Origin: Ulota crispa
Taxonomy: Eukaryota > Streptophyta > Bryopsida > Orthotrichales > Orthotrichaceae
Assembly: GCA_963920765.1 (NCBI GenBank)
Contig: OY987248.1
Span: forward strand, 18,324,539-18,388,538
Length of the DNA stretch: 64,000 nt
Reading direction: 5' to 3'
Part shown: positions 1 through 11,930 of the stretch, piece by piece
Position numbering within the stretch: the first letter of the stretch is position 1
How the letters are laid out: every line of letters begins with the position of its first letter
The notes under the pieces: model-generated
Seen by the model: the letters and a program-made list of their open reading frames with translations, nothing else
The model's database searches: none
What the model was told of the DNA's origin: nothing
Made by a program: the position numbers and the translations under genes

Positions 1-145
1 TGAAGAGCATGTGCTCTCTAGAATCCTTCTGTAAGATTCACAGTAGACAAAAACCATTTTGCAGAGCATGTACTCTCTAGAATTTCATCTAGAGTTTGTG
101 ATAGAAAAGCCCATTCTACAGAGCATGTGCTATCTAGAATTCTAT
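1..145. repeat. Short tandem repeat, about 58-bp unit
   Basis: Three successive copies of a block containing GAGCATGTGCTCTCTAGAAT start near 5, 63 and 120, so the period is about 58 bp. The copies differ at several positions. The array may continue upstream of the window. No coding frame is supported. Confidence 0.6.
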
Positions 146-284
146 TTTGAGATTACAATAAGATAGATCGACAACACACAGAGTCGCAGCCAAACACTTT
201 GCGTGTTTTCAAGGCGCACTCTTCTCAACCCAACAGCGGACATTTTTGGATAATGAATTTGTGTATTAGAATTAGACAACTTTA

Positions 285-484
285 CTTGGATGACAAGGGT
301 ACAAGATGTACCTTTGACAACAAGTGTACATGATGCACCTTTGATGACAAGTGTACGGGATGTATACTTGAGGACAAAGGCATGGGATGTACACTTGATG
401 ATAAGAGTATTGAGTATACCTTAGATGACAAGTGTTAAGATGTACAGTGGATGATAAGTGTATGAGATGAACACTTGATGACAA
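285..484. repeat. Minisatellite, about 27-bp irregular unit
   Basis: The motif GATGACAAGTGTACxxGATG recurs roughly every 26-30 bp, about seven times, with variation in each copy. The minus-strand open frame across it is a by-product of the repeat (runs of His, Tyr and Cys) and is not a gene. Positions 485-967 hold ordinary AT-rich sequence in which I see nothing. Confidence 0.65.
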
Positions 485-967
485 GACAAAGAACTAGAAC
501 TTGAAGCTAGACAACTTCAGGTAAAAGATTAGATTTGATATGAGTTATATTTAGAATAATTCTAAACATAACAAAGGCTTTTACCTTAACAAAGGGTTGG
601 AGATGAAAATTAGATAGAAAGATAAAAGCACTTAAAGTAATTCTATTTTTTATGAAAGGATTGATAGCATAAGATGGGGCTTGGAGGGTGCGGAGATTAA
701 TTTTAATTGGGAATTAAGTCCTCTCTATGGTCGAGTGGTTGAGCTCCTTGTGATTTTTATAGTTGTTATGTATAGATTGTTGTTTTATTTGTATATTTGG
801 ATAATTTAAGTGACCGACCAAAGAAGGTTCTTAACACTATGATAGCACAAAATCAAACTAGCTTTGAGAGTATATAATGAATGTACAAAATCTCTCCAAA
901 AAGTTGCTTGAAGGCTTTCAAAAGACCATCACTTTTTGACAATTTTTAGGTTTGGAGTTTAGAAAAG

Positions 968-1885
968 GGGAGAAGGCTTGCTATGGCTTTGAAGCAGATG
1001 GAGAAAAAGAAAAACATAGGGCTTAGATAATGTTTAGGGTTTTGAGTTCCTAGGCAAAAATACCTGGGTTTTAGGGGGTTACTAGGGATTTAGGATTTAT
1101 GAATCCCTATAAAATTCCCAATAGATTAGGGTTTAGGGTTTAGGGTTCATAGAGTGCAAGTGCAAGTGCAATTGACACTATGGAGGCTTAGAATCCTAAC
1201 ACTTTGACCTATATTAGAGGTGACTCAAAGTTTCAGACTCAGTTAAGTGCTAAAAGAAGAAAAAGCACAAAACAAATGCCAAAGAGTCACACAACGACTA
1301 GACAACACCTAGGCATGCTCAAAGATATAAAACTTAAGTAATCCAAACTAGATTTGCTCTTAAAATAAAGCTCATTACTGGATAAATCAGAGCGGTGTCT
1401 ATGTCCAGGCTTAAGTAACCCTTAAGCCTGCACCTAGACACCTATTTCTTGCTCTTTGTCCTCTGCTTTATCTAGTGATGAGCTTTTTTCGAAGAGCAAA
1501 TCTAGTTTGGATTACTTCAATTTTATATCTTTGAGCATGCCTAGGTGTTGTCTAGTCGTTGTGTGACTCTTTGGCATTTGTTTTGTGCTTTTTCTTCTTT
1601 TAGCACTTAACTGAGTCTGAAACTTTGAGTCACCTCTAATATAGGTTAAAGTGTTAGGATTCTAAGCCTCCATAGTGTCAATTGCACTTGCACTTGCACT
1701 CTATGAACCCTAAACCCTAATCTATTGGGAATTTTATAGGGATTCATAAATCCTAAATCCCTAAAAACCCCCTAAAACCCAGGTATTTTTGCCTAGGAAC
1801 TCAAAACCCTAAACATTATCTAAACCCTAAGTCTTGTTTTTCTCCATTTGCTTTAGAGCCATAGCAAGCCTTCTCCTCTAGACTT
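968..1885. repeat. Long inverted repeat (near-palindrome, about 0.9 kb)
   Basis: The left arm (about 968-1410) reappears as its reverse complement in the right arm (about 1421-1885), with few mismatches. The centre is at GGCTTAAGTAACCCTTAAGCC near 1408-1428. The main asymmetry is about 18 extra bases in the right arm near 1441-1458. Both arms contain two to three plant-telomere-type TTTAGGG units (about 1129-1150 and mirror 1708-1722). A transcript through it could fold into a hairpin of over 400 bp. It could be a foldback transposon or a young inverted duplication. No terminal target duplication was recognised. Confidence 0.85.
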
Positions 1886-2964
1886 TTCAAATCTCTCAAA
1901 AATTTGCCTGTGATATAGTGAAAATACTATTTCTAATACTATTAAATTGCAAAAATGTAAACAATCATTAAAACTCAATAATACACATGCAAAATGCAAC
2001 TTCATCACTTTTGGATAGAATTTTGGATGAATGACATACATTTAGTATATGACATCTATCCAGTATATTTATCAGAATCTTGTTAGGAACCATCTGTAGA
2101 AGACATTGCCTCTTTCAGAGTTGATATGACATTTTCAAGAGTGCAGTAACTTTTCAAACACACGAGTTTTTCATCTTTTGCATCATGCATTATATTCATG
2201 CATTATATTAGTGCCAATTGCCTTGCTGAGCGTGAAAAAGAAAATAAACCTTTGTATTTTCACAGTAGTGGTGATTATCTCAAAAGAGTATGGGTTCCAC
2301 TATTCCTTCCAAAATGATGGCTTAGTATACTACACAATCGTATTTGTTTGGGAGGTTAGGGTGAAAAATCTCAACATTCTTCATCTAGAAAACAACAAAA
2401 AAGTTGAGAAATATTTACCACATGGAGAATGAAATTTTAGATTTTGAATTCATATTTGGATTTGAAGACCTTGCTTCGGCATGGACCTTTGGTAGAAGAT
2501 GAAATTGAGCAACTATAAATTAGAGGTAGAATTATTAATTTTTTTTAACAAACTTTGTAAAAAAAGTGACTTTTTCCACCTTAGCTACTTAACCCGAAAA
2601 ACACATATGTACAATAAATCAAGTCCACAAAGATGCTACATCAATAATGCTATTTAATATCATGGTACTTAAATTGGTGTTTATCCTATCTTAAAACTCA
2701 CTCTCATTCTCATTTAGGTGATAATTGCTGTTCATATTGACAATAGGTGTATATAATGTATATTGTTTTAGTGCTAGGTGAAGTTGTTTTGGGTACTAAT
2801 TTAAAGTTTTAGGTGGAAATTTAGTTTAAAAATAGTGTTCATGTTGACATTTAGAATTATTATCTCTTAAAGTGATGTTGGGAGTTAATGTTACAATTTT
2901 TAATTAGTGTTGTTAACACTTAGTGTATGTAGTGTGGAAGAGCAATCAATGTATCCCATATTCT
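1886..2964. other. AT-rich intergenic sequence
   Basis: No frame with coding character, no clear inverted repeat and no RNA gene is seen here. The longest open frame (2178-2432, +) has no recognisable domain, and its composition matches the AT-rich background. Confidence 0.5.
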
Positions 2965-4142
2965 TAGAGCCACTTCACACTACAATCAATGGTCAAGAGG
3001 CATTCAGTTTCCACCAATCATTTTGCAATTAAGTAACTAAGACTTTGACCTCTCAACCCTTCACACTAGAAGCCAAAGTCCAAAATCCGTTATCTTCTGA
3101 ATTACTTACATGGTATCACTTTTTCATCCAAAGGGACTACCTCTCAAAAGTAGTTTGGTTTGAGCAAAAATAAGAAACCTTAAAGTATGGTGAAGAGGCA
3201 ATCAATTTATTTTTTCAAAAAATAACAAAATTGTAACAAGATCTTGGTTGTTAGATTAGAAGGTTTGGATTTTAGATTTGACATTTGGAGTCTTCACACT
3301 ATGACTGTTCATGTCAAGAGGCTATGGACATTCATTGCCAAGAGTTTGGACTTTGGACTTAGCCTTTGGAGACTTCACATTAAGGGTGTTCTTCCATGCT
3401 ACGAAACAACAACAATTCTCCCAATTGATACTCATGAAAGCAACTTTGAGGCTAAGTGTGTCTAGTAACTTTTGACCAATCCATTGGTCACTTTGGAGGT
3501 TTCTTCTTGCTTCTTTTTATCAATCATAGGTGAGGGCTATGTACACCTCCCCTTCCACATGGAAGAGCCAAACCCAAATATCAATAGGTCTAACTTGAGA
3601 TCTTTCACTTCCAACCGGTTTTTCTTTTTTGAAACCACCCCCTCCTCACCCCTTCAATGGAAGGATGTCCTAAAGTCAACCAAAGGTTTCAAAAACAATA
3701 TGTTATTGCCTATTTTCAAGCCATTTGTTTGACCTCTCAACCCTACGGCCTCTTGACTTGGGCAGCTTAGAGTAAGGGTGGCTTCACACTATGGCCAAAG
3801 GTCGAGAGGCCGTCGGTTTGCACCAAACACATTGCACTCAACCAAAAGTTTGGCTGCTCAACCCTTCACACTAGAGGCCAAACTCCAAAAGCCATCATCT
3901 CCCATTTGCCTACATGGCAGCACTTTATCATTCAAAGTTGACGACCTCTCAAAGGGAAGTTTGGGTTTAGCAAAAATGGAGACCCAAACTATGGGCAAGA
4001 GGCCATCAATTTTAGCATTTATTGTTGTCAGCTTCAGCATTTATTGTCTATTTTCAACAGATTTTCTTGGCCTCTCAGCAAAGTTTGGCCACTCAATTTG
4101 GCGGCCTCTTGACTTGGCCAGTCATAGTGTGAAGCGGCCCTA
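2965..4142. mobile_element. Degenerate TIR element(s), possibly hAT-like
   Basis: The left end TAGAGCCACTTCACACTA at 2965 matches the reverse complement of the right end at 4120-4142, which reads TAGGGCCGCTTCACACTATG. A second left-type end lies at 3773 (TAAGGGTGGCTTCACACTATG), and an internal copy of the CTTCACACTATGACTG module lies near 3292. Positions 3000-3215 and 3800-4015 are diverged duplicates of each other. The simplest reading is two related non-autonomous elements side by side (2965 to about 3775, and 3773-4142). TIRs starting TAGGG would suit the hAT group, but no 8-bp target duplication was resolved, so the superfamily is uncertain. Confidence 0.5.
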
Positions 4143-4984
4143 AAGCGACCCTCACTTGTACAAAGTTAAATATTGTAGGTTGGGAGCAGATTCAGTAGGT
4201 TTTTGCCAAATCAAATTTTTTTTGAAAAAAATCCAATTAGGCATCTAATTTCATAATTAGACAAGATTAGGCACTTTCAAAAAAAGTTATCATTATTTGG
4301 CATTCAACTAATTTTTTTAGTAGAGTTAAGCTTTTTTCTAAGCATCTTCCACTTTCTAAAATTAGCCATTGATATAAAATTTGCACTAGATTGAGCCCTC
4401 TTGAAATCAACCTTAACTTTCCATTGTTAGTCAGCTTAATAACTTTTGTAATATTTGACATTTCAATTTTTTGATTCATTTGACATTGGGCACTTTTGGA
4501 GAATAATTTATAGAATTATTAGGTAAAATTTTGGGGAATTATTTTATGCCGAATCTGCTATCAACCTACAGTATGTAATATTTCCAAATAGCGTAGGCCA
4601 GACTATATGCAAAAATGAGTGAAAGGTAAGTTACGGGGGTACCATAACCCAGTATAGCGCCGCAGCTTGAATACAAAATGATGCCATGCAGGCATTATTA
4701 CCAGGTGGTGTCTGTCTGTCTGTCTCTCACTGTCTGACACCCCCTCTGCCGCACTCACTCATGTAGTCATGTCCCCTGCGTCCCTGCCCTGCTGCGCCGG
4801 AGCTCGCTCCTCTCTTCCCCCACGCTCTCCCTCCCTGGATCGTCGACGCCCTCCACCTTCCCCACAGCTCACAACTCCCCTCACACACAACCAATCTCCA
4901 TCAACGGTGTAACCAAAAACGAAGCTCGTGCAACATCTCCGTGCTTGTTCACGTTCATGTCCACGTCAGCCTGCTTGTCACGGG
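4143..4984. other. Intergenic, then GC/CT-rich upstream region of GDU-like gene 1
   Basis: 4143-4700 is AT-rich with nothing recognised. From about 4710 the composition changes: a CTGT microsatellite (4707-4725) is followed by a pyrimidine-rich, GC-richer stretch (4740-4900) typical of a plant promoter or 5' leader. It leads directly to the proposed first ATG at 4985. Confidence 0.4.
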
Positions 4985-5969
4985 ATGGCGAACCGGAGGA
5001 GTAGATTCAAACCTCGCCGCCCTTCCTTAAGGTGAGATCTTCAAGCTCCTTGCCCATTCTAACGTACAGACTTTCGGAGAGAGTTAATCGTTGTAAGATC
5101 ACTAGCTAGCAGGACAGTAGCATTTCGATCCAGTACAAAAATGCCCACTTTTTGCTAAGAATCTGTTGACGGGGTCAGTTCTAGAGTCACCATGTGTTTT
5201 GCTGTACTTGGTTGCGACATGAGCCTCACTTCCTTGCTACCTTTCCCGGCCTTGTACGATCTCCTCTCACAATCGAACACAAGTCTCAGGAATTGTAGCT
5301 TTTTGCCATGTTCAAGGTGTTGGGATTCGAGGCTAACCCAATTTCTGATGAAGTGTCTAGTGCTGTTGCAGGGAGGCCATGGACTTGAACTCGATGTAGA
5401 GAAAAATTTAGTGGACATGGTTGTGTTTTTAGTGAGAACTGAGCGAGTTTTGGGGAGTTGCAGTATAGTTTTGTTGGTGAAGCAGTGGAAGAGGGATTTT
5501 TGAGGGGGCTGGCAAGATGAGCGAGTGCCAGAGCAAAGATGATGACGTGGCCAACGACTGCTCTCCCACGCCACCCTCCGTGAACCACCTGCTCCGAGCG
5601 TCCGCCATCGTGGCCACGGGGGTGTTCCTGGCCATCACGGTTGTGTTGCTCATCTGCATCCTTCATAAGCGGAGGATGAGCCTCTTTGGGTATTTTCGCA
5701 GTGGCCCTCGACGAGCTCCTCACCTGCCGGCTCTCTACATTTGGTCTGCTCCGAGTGCCAGTCCTGCTTCACCACCACCGCCACCGGAGCAAAATCCTGT
5801 ACGAGGGAAATCTCCCAAGGGAGGAAGTCCTGTTGTTGAGCCATTGTCGTGTGTGATCATGGCCGGGGAAGAGCGGCCTACGCATCTGGCCCAGCCTTTG
5901 CCTCAGGATGAGTTCGTCGACGTGAGCTTGGATCTCAACTTGGATGAGCAAAAACGAGGTAAGCGCTAG
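4985..5969 (+). CDS. GLUTAMINE DUMPER-like single-pass membrane protein (gene 1)
   Basis: The main exon encodes a short hydrophilic N-terminus, one strong membrane segment (about residues 28-49 counted from the ATG at 5517), a basic cluster (KRR), a Pro/Ser-rich linker and the motif CVIMAGEERPTHLAQP. That motif matches the VIMAG box that defines the GLUTAMINE DUMPER family, plant proteins that raise amino acid export, probably through membrane-associated ubiquitin ligases. My model has exon 1 at 4985-5031 (15 codons, donor AAG|GTGAGA) and exon 2 at 5486-5969 (acceptor GAAGCAG). The phases agree and give 176 aa. The alternative is an intron in the 5' leader with initiation at 5517, giving 150 aa, closer to the family's usual length. 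The C-terminus ends VSLDLNLDEQKRGKR, which contains an LxLxL string. A GTAAGC at 5959 is a possible donor, so the 3' end could extend. Membership is firm; the start is not. Confidence 0.75.
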
Positions 5970-6422
5970 GCAACCTTAAATTCCTCGCTGGGACTTTTTA
6001 CCCTCGTTAGATTAGATCAAATACTAGAACAGGAAGATATGACCTGAGGTATTGTGTACATATTTTGAGAATCAATGTGAACTTCATAGCAGAAAAAAGG
6101 CAGGATCTTTTTCCTACCCAGTTTCTCTCTGTTCATTATGGGAATTGTGTCATGATTGGTCAATTTGGTCCTAGCCATGGATCTCAATTTGGATGAGCAG
6201 AAACGAGGTACGCGGTAGGCAACCCTAAAATTCCTCGCTGGGACTTTAACCCTCGTTAGATTAGAACAAATACTAGAATAGAAAGATATGACCTGAGGTA
6301 TTGTACATATTTTTGAGAATCAATGTTAACTTCATAGCAAAAGGCAAGATCTTTACCCATACAGTTTCTCTCTGTTCATTATGGAAATTGTGTCATGATT
6401 GGTCAATTTGATCCCAACCATG
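5930..6422 (+). repeat. Tandem duplication of the 3' end of GDU-like gene 1
   Basis: About 245 bp are repeated head to tail: unit 1 is about 5930-6179 and unit 2 about 6180-6422. The unit contains the last codons of the gene (LDLNLDEQKRG, stop) plus the following non-coding sequence. Unit 2 has a few substitutions and small indels and carries its own in-frame ATG and stop (MDLNLDEQKRGTR). The duplication therefore looks recent and covers the likely 3' untranslated region. Confidence 0.85.
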
Positions 6423-6664
6423 GAGGACTGACATTATTTTGTGAACGTAAAACAGTGAGCCATGAGTCAAGATTTTGTCAGCGGGAACCAATTTTGAGCT
6501 CAAAATCAACGAAAAAAGACAAATTTTCAAAAGATGAAAGTTTAAATGCACATATACACAGGGCCTTTGTAAATGGTTATAGGTGATATTTTAGTGTGTG
6601 GACAAAAATCCAAGCTCACAACTCACAGATCCCTGCTCACGGTACAACACGGTATAGCATTCCC
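6423..6664. mobile_element. Family Z MITE (copy Z1)
   Basis: This is one of four related short elements in the window. The terminal inverted repeats resemble GGAATGCTATTTTGTGAGCG at one end and its reverse complement at the other, followed inside by GTGAGCCATGA and TCACGGCTCAC. The interior aligns with copies at 33357, 35196 and the split copy at 24478. It starts directly after the duplicated 3' end of GDU-like gene 1. No coding capacity is seen. Confidence 0.6.
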
Positions 6665-7675
6665 CTAGTCATGGACACACTTCACACCCTGTATCTTTCC
6701 TCCCTTTTTTTCTCTTCTGAAAAGTTGCCGAGTTCTGCAGACATGGTTTCTATTACCAGGTTTTGCAATTTGCTGCCTGGTCTTCAGTTCAAGTAAGAGA
6801 ACGTGTGTGTTGATTTGATTTTTCTTACAGCATTTTCTGAGCTGAGTCGGTTGCTATGAATAGTGTGTTGCATAGTTCTGTCCTTTTTGAAATCGGTAAT
6901 CTAAACTTTGAATTTTTCTTGCAAATCCATCATACGGACTGGTGTAAAATTTGAAGTAGTTGCAATTTGTTTCAGTGGCGTAGTAGTAGCCACTGGCAGT
7001 TGCAGCCCCTTGTATTTCATGAATGTATGTTACTTGAGTGGGCCTTTTCGTGTAGGTTCAGGACCGCGCCCTTCTTCTTTTTTTGCTTTTTTGGCCGGTT
7101 GCGCTATTCCCATTTGTTCACACCATCACGTACTGTACATGTCCGATTGAGATGTCCTTGCAAAACACTTTTTGGAATGAAAAGAATTGTCCTTTTGAAA
7201 CATTATGGGTCCCAAGATGATCATGTGTTGTGCCTATACATATATATACTACTATACGGGCGTTGATTGTATATGGGTGTTGCAATATTCCAACAGATTT
7301 CCGTATCCATCTGCTTGGAAATCTTGTCAACTAAATAAGATCTGAAGTCTCAAACATTGCCTAGAGTCTCAGACACTGATTGCACGTAAATTTTTATTGT
7401 CAAAAAAACCAAAAGTAACAATTGCCTTCATTACAATGTCACTCTTTTAGTACTTGGTTGGGGGCGCTTGGCATTCCATATGTGACTTCTGTACAGTACA
7501 AATCTCCTAAACTAATATGCTTGGGACTCGAGTTACTAGTTCATACACTGGGGTGAGAAGGGGGTGGGTAGTGTTATGACATGCTAGATATTAGTGTAGG
7601 GGATATTAGTTTTGAGTTCTATCCTACCTAGAGTGCCCATTTTAGTATCTCATTATTTTGTTTTTTTGCACATGG
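6665..7675. other. Intergenic sequence
   Basis: This stretch has mixed composition with several overlapping open frames (6908-7266, +) that show no domain or conserved motif. It could include a distal 3' end of the upstream gene. No repeat family was recognised. Confidence 0.35.
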
Positions 7676-7679
7676 TTAA

Positions 7680-8046
7680 TCCTTAAAGGACAAGCCCCAA
7701 ACCCACTGCCAATTTGGGGCTCTGACCAAGGAAAATACACTATTCATGAGCAGCAAACAGCATATGGCATGTGCACACTAAAGAGAATGTTCTCCTCAAA
7801 AAAATGAAAAGTCAATAATATATGCTGTCCTCTCAATAAGGGCAACAAGGGACCTTGTACATCTCTTCACAAATTGGTGTTTTAAAAAAGATGAAGCCAT
7901 TGGAAGTGGCTATTTTTGGCATTCAATGATGTGGCACATCATTGTGACCATTTTCAAAAAAAAATTGAAAAAAAAGTTTTTTTTAACACTCAAGGTGTTT
8001 TTTTGACATCAAAGGGACAATTTTTGTCTTCTCAGACGTTTAGGGG
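7680..8046. mobile_element. TTAA-flanked MITE (family P, copy G)
   Basis: TTAA at 7676-7679 and 8047-8050 bracket an element that begins TCCTTAAAGGAC and ends GACGTTTAGGGG. The ends are those of family P in shortened form. It has no coding capacity. Confidence 0.6.
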
Positions 8047-8050
8047 TTAA

Positions 8051-9378
8051 AGGGTGCTTGGTGTTTCATATCTTGGGCATAATTCATTGCTTCAACTTAC
8101 ACCAAATTTTTTTTGAAGATTTTTGGAAAAGGGCATAGAGTGAGGGAGGGAAATTGTCCTACTTAATAATATAGATGGTTTATATACACAGATATAGGTC
8201 AAAGTGAAATCAGGAATTTGAGTTTTTATAAGTTTTAATATATTCAACATCTGTGTATTTAAGGAAATAAAGTGAAATGAATAACTGTCACATCTGTATC
8301 ATTTTTTTAGTTAAGTGATAGTATGAATCAGAAGTAAACACACTCAAAAATCATAATCATTTTAGATGGTGTGAAGAAATGTGTAAGGATACTAAAATGA
8401 AGATCAATAAAGATAAATCTGTAAGTACACAACTCTTTAACAAAATTTGAGCTAATTATGTGGTTTAAGAGCAAATTTGCTATAATTACGTATTCTGTTT
8501 GGTTCCTTTGAGCTGGCATTGCAAACATAGAGGTTTCCTTTTCAATAAAGCAAATATTCTTGGGGAATTCAAAATTTTCCTATTCATTTGATACATAATT
8601 ATGATTGGACACTCAAAAGTTCATCCTCACAAGTTCCTCTTCATAATCTATTCATTAGTTTTGTGGTGTTTGAACATATAATAACATTTTCTAGAGGACA
8701 ATTGCAAGAATTACTTGTACTAGTTGTGAAAATTTGCGATCATGGCAATTAAGCAATTGGTATGGAAGTATTTTACAACTTGGGGACTTCAATCATACTA
8801 GGTTGTTAGTTTAAAGCTAGATCCAATCTTGAGTCTTTTGATGGTAGAGAGAATGTCATTGTAAAGGTTTGTACCTCTAAGTGTCACGTGTCTACTTGGC
8901 ATGAGTTGATGGTTGGTTTTTTGTTGATACTATTGAACATTATGGTGTGCGCTAAAGTATTTTTTGAAAACACAATACAAACTTCTTACAAAGAGTAGAT
9001 AGTTCCACAAGTTTTTTTTTTCCAATTCATCAAAATATTTTGAATTTACTTTGTGAATGATTGTCTATTTCACACCTAGTTTCTCATAGCTTCCAAGGAT
9101 GACAAATCATCAAGAAATTTATAGATTCTTGTTTCTAGATGTTTGAACATGCATTTTTAGAACAAGCACATTTGTTTAATTATCACTCCAATTGTCTTAC
9201 TCAAAATATGGTCTAATAGTGAAAGTGTGACTAGAAACCATACAATGACATCTTGCAATCATCCCAAATTGCATACATATAACCTTCTTTTATAAGCCTT
9301 ATTATTCTTTTATAATCACATCTTCATTTTGGCCAAAAATTTCCTTTTGTTGACTAATTGTACTAAATGCAATATTTT
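8051..9378. other. AT-rich intergenic sequence
   Basis: No gene, RNA gene or clear transposon end is seen. Confidence 0.4.
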
Positions 9379-9565
9379 TTAATTTGGGAGAAAACCCCGA
9401 TTTAGGGACTTCTTAAATTTTTCATTTTTAAAAGTTTTTAGGTGATATAGAGTGAGTTTTATCATGATTACTTTAAGACCTTACATCAATGATGAAACAT
9501 CTTGGAATTATAAAAACACTCACTTTAAATCACCAAAATATTTATGCAAATGCAAAATTCAATAT
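9379..9565. mobile_element. Fragment related to MITE family X
   Basis: It starts with TTTGGGAGAAAAC, and its interior (AGGTGATATAGAGTGAG, ATCATGATTA, AAATCACCAAAA) matches the interiors of the copies at 11676 and 20863. The right terminus is not clear. A T-rich run with TTTTTTAC units follows at 9794-9858. Confidence 0.4.
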
Positions 9566-11675
9566 TCCAAAATCCATTTTGGGAAAGTGCATTACAAGGG
9601 ATTTGGACCCAAGAATGGGCCCCTTCCCCCAAAACTAGGGGAACTTTGGGAACACTTCCACAACACTTCCACATAGGCAATTTGCAGCTGTATGACATGG
9701 CATTAGGGTGACCACGTCAAATATTAATATTTAATTATTATTTTTGGAAAAAACAAAAAAAAACAAAAAAGAACTTTTCTCTGATTTTTTGTTTTACTTT
9801 TTTTTTGTTTTACTTTTTTTTTTTTACTTTTTTTTTTTTTACTTTTTTTTTTTTTTTGATGAATAGCAGTGGCTGGTTCCTAGCGTTGGGAACATCCAAA
9901 CTCACAGCCCTTTCTTGGGCCCAAATCCCTTATAATGCTTTTCCCAAGTTAACAAGTATTGAGCAAGTCTTGCTCTCAAGAATACTTGCTCACAATTCTT
10001 AAATTCTAAAATTAATTGCAAGTTTCCAAAGGTTGAGTTTTATGTAATCATAATGATCTGTACAAAGCATTTTGTTCAGTAAGTGCAATTTGGTTAGACT
10101 TGGACATGAGTAGTAAACTCATGAGACATATTACTACCATAAACATCAAAAGCAAACTAAATCCTTGAAGAAGAGATTCCTATGCAAATCCATCCATGAC
10201 TTGGGATACAACAAATTTTGATTGATAACCAAGTTGTTGTTGCAAGAAAGTGAGAAGAAAGAAGTAAAGGGGATTCAACAATAGTTTGAAGTGCAAGATA
10301 TGTATTAACCCTTGAACGGCCCTTGAGAGCTGAGCTTTGGGATTGTATTTTTTGAAAATACCCTCACAATTGAACTGCTGAACAATGCGTTTCCCCAGAT
10401 CATTATATACGGTGGACATATGGCCACAAAGGGCGTTTGGGACGTTTAAGATTTAAGCAATTTCAATAAACATGCACCATCCTTGCAACAACTTCTACTC
10501 CAGCACTCCTCCCAAAACTTCAATTTTGTTTTTGCTCTATACTTCTTCTAGATCCCTTACACCATTTTCATGGAAAAGTGCTATTTTAACCAAATTGCCG
10601 GTTTACACACAAGCATATAAAGTTAGAAACCAGATCAGCAAACATGACGAAAAGTGTGATATTATGGGGGTTCATGCAGTAAGTGTTTTTCGGTAAGTTT
10701 AGCACAATACTCATTCAGCATTTCAGCTTATGCTTCATGCGAGATGCATTGACTGGCAGGCGAGCAAGTGCGAGCGTTCACTTTGTGTGTAAATTTCCAC
10801 GGCGGCACTTCTGGAGTGAATGGTTTCCTGACCAACCTCTTGTTGCTGCTTCAGTGGTTATGGTGAAGAAATATACACCAAATCTCTGCACCCCAGCGAC
10901 ATAGACAGGACGGAATAGTTTACCAAGACGCCTCAGTACAGACTCCAAGCGTTAAGCCCTAAAGCAAAGGCTGAAGTTCCAAGCATTATACTAAAAATTC
11001 CTGTTTCATACACTAAGGTTAAACTTCTTATTTATTTACAGTACACTGATCAGAGTAATTAGTGAACTACATTTTGCTGTTGAGGAGAAACCAAGCAATT
11101 AAGCTACTAGTGGCTCTGTCCTTTTAAATTTAGAAATGAAACCGCTGGCATTAGAATACTTTCTGTAAAAGCTCCTTGGGTTTTACTAGAGGTCATAACC
11201 AGTGATCCCAAATATGATTTTCACTTGTAATACAAATAGCTAAAAACGTTGCTAAAAAGCTAAAACTTTCAAATTTAACACTGGAAAGTTTACATTTTTT
11301 TAGCTGCATAAAATTTTTGTTAGCAATCCTGCAAAATTTAGCCAGTTTAATAAACGCTGGTCATAACCTTGGACTTGCAATAGGCAATTTAATTGCAAGC
11401 ATCTGTGAAATATATGGGGGTGGCAAAATATCAAGTGTTATCGCCATTAGAGCAAAAGAGAGTAGATCAGTCCTCTTGAAAAGCAGCTTCCGGTATGGCT
11501 AAAGTTTTTTCTTTCTTACTCAAGACGTGATTAGAATGCCTTTTTAATGGCTACCTTTCTCAAATTCGTTCCTAGTACAGTAGATGTAATGTTTACCAGT
11601 GCAAGGCCTCCTCTCGTTCGCTCCCGAGCAACAGACAAACTTGAACAAAGCTTCCTCATAAAAAACATGAGATAC
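9566..11675. other. Intergenic sequence with a possible short P-type element
   Basis: A poly-T tract occupies 9794-9858. A possible decayed P-family copy lies at 10319-10443, with left end TTAACCCTTGAACGGCCC and right end GGGACGTTTAA. The remainder shows no gene with recognisable domains. A slightly GC-richer stretch at 10740-10910 encodes no conserved motif. Confidence 0.3.
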
Positions 11676-11930
11676 TGCTATTCATTAAATTGGGAAAAAG
11701 AACTCTCCCAAAATGTCATTTTGCATGGAATATTAAATTTTGCATTTGTGAGAATATTTTGATAATTTGAAGTGAGTTATTTTAATAATTCCTCTAAAAA
11801 ATTTCATCATTGATGTAAGGTCTTGAAGAAATCATCATAATATTCAATCTAAATCATCTAAAAACTCTTAAAAATAAAAAATTCAAAAGTCCCAATGTGT
11901 AAGCTTTTTCCCAATTATTTAACGTGATCC
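11676..11930. mobile_element. Family X MITE (copy X7)
   Basis: The ends are CATTAAATTGGGAAAAAG on the left and CTTTTTCCCAATTATTTAA on the right, forming imperfect inverted repeats. The interior closely matches the copy in the BAHD gene intron (20863-21110), including GTCTTGAAGAAATCATCATA. The transposon superfamily is not determined. Confidence 0.65.

Noticed and set aside
1129-1150. TTTAGGG units, as at a plant telomere
   Set aside because: Only two or three units, mirrored in the other arm of a palindrome; an internal repeat rather than a chromosome end.
5155-5723. Minus-strand frames opposite GDU-like gene 1
   Set aside because: They lie opposite the well-supported plus-strand gene and have no domain; GC-rich coding sequence often leaves antisense frames open.
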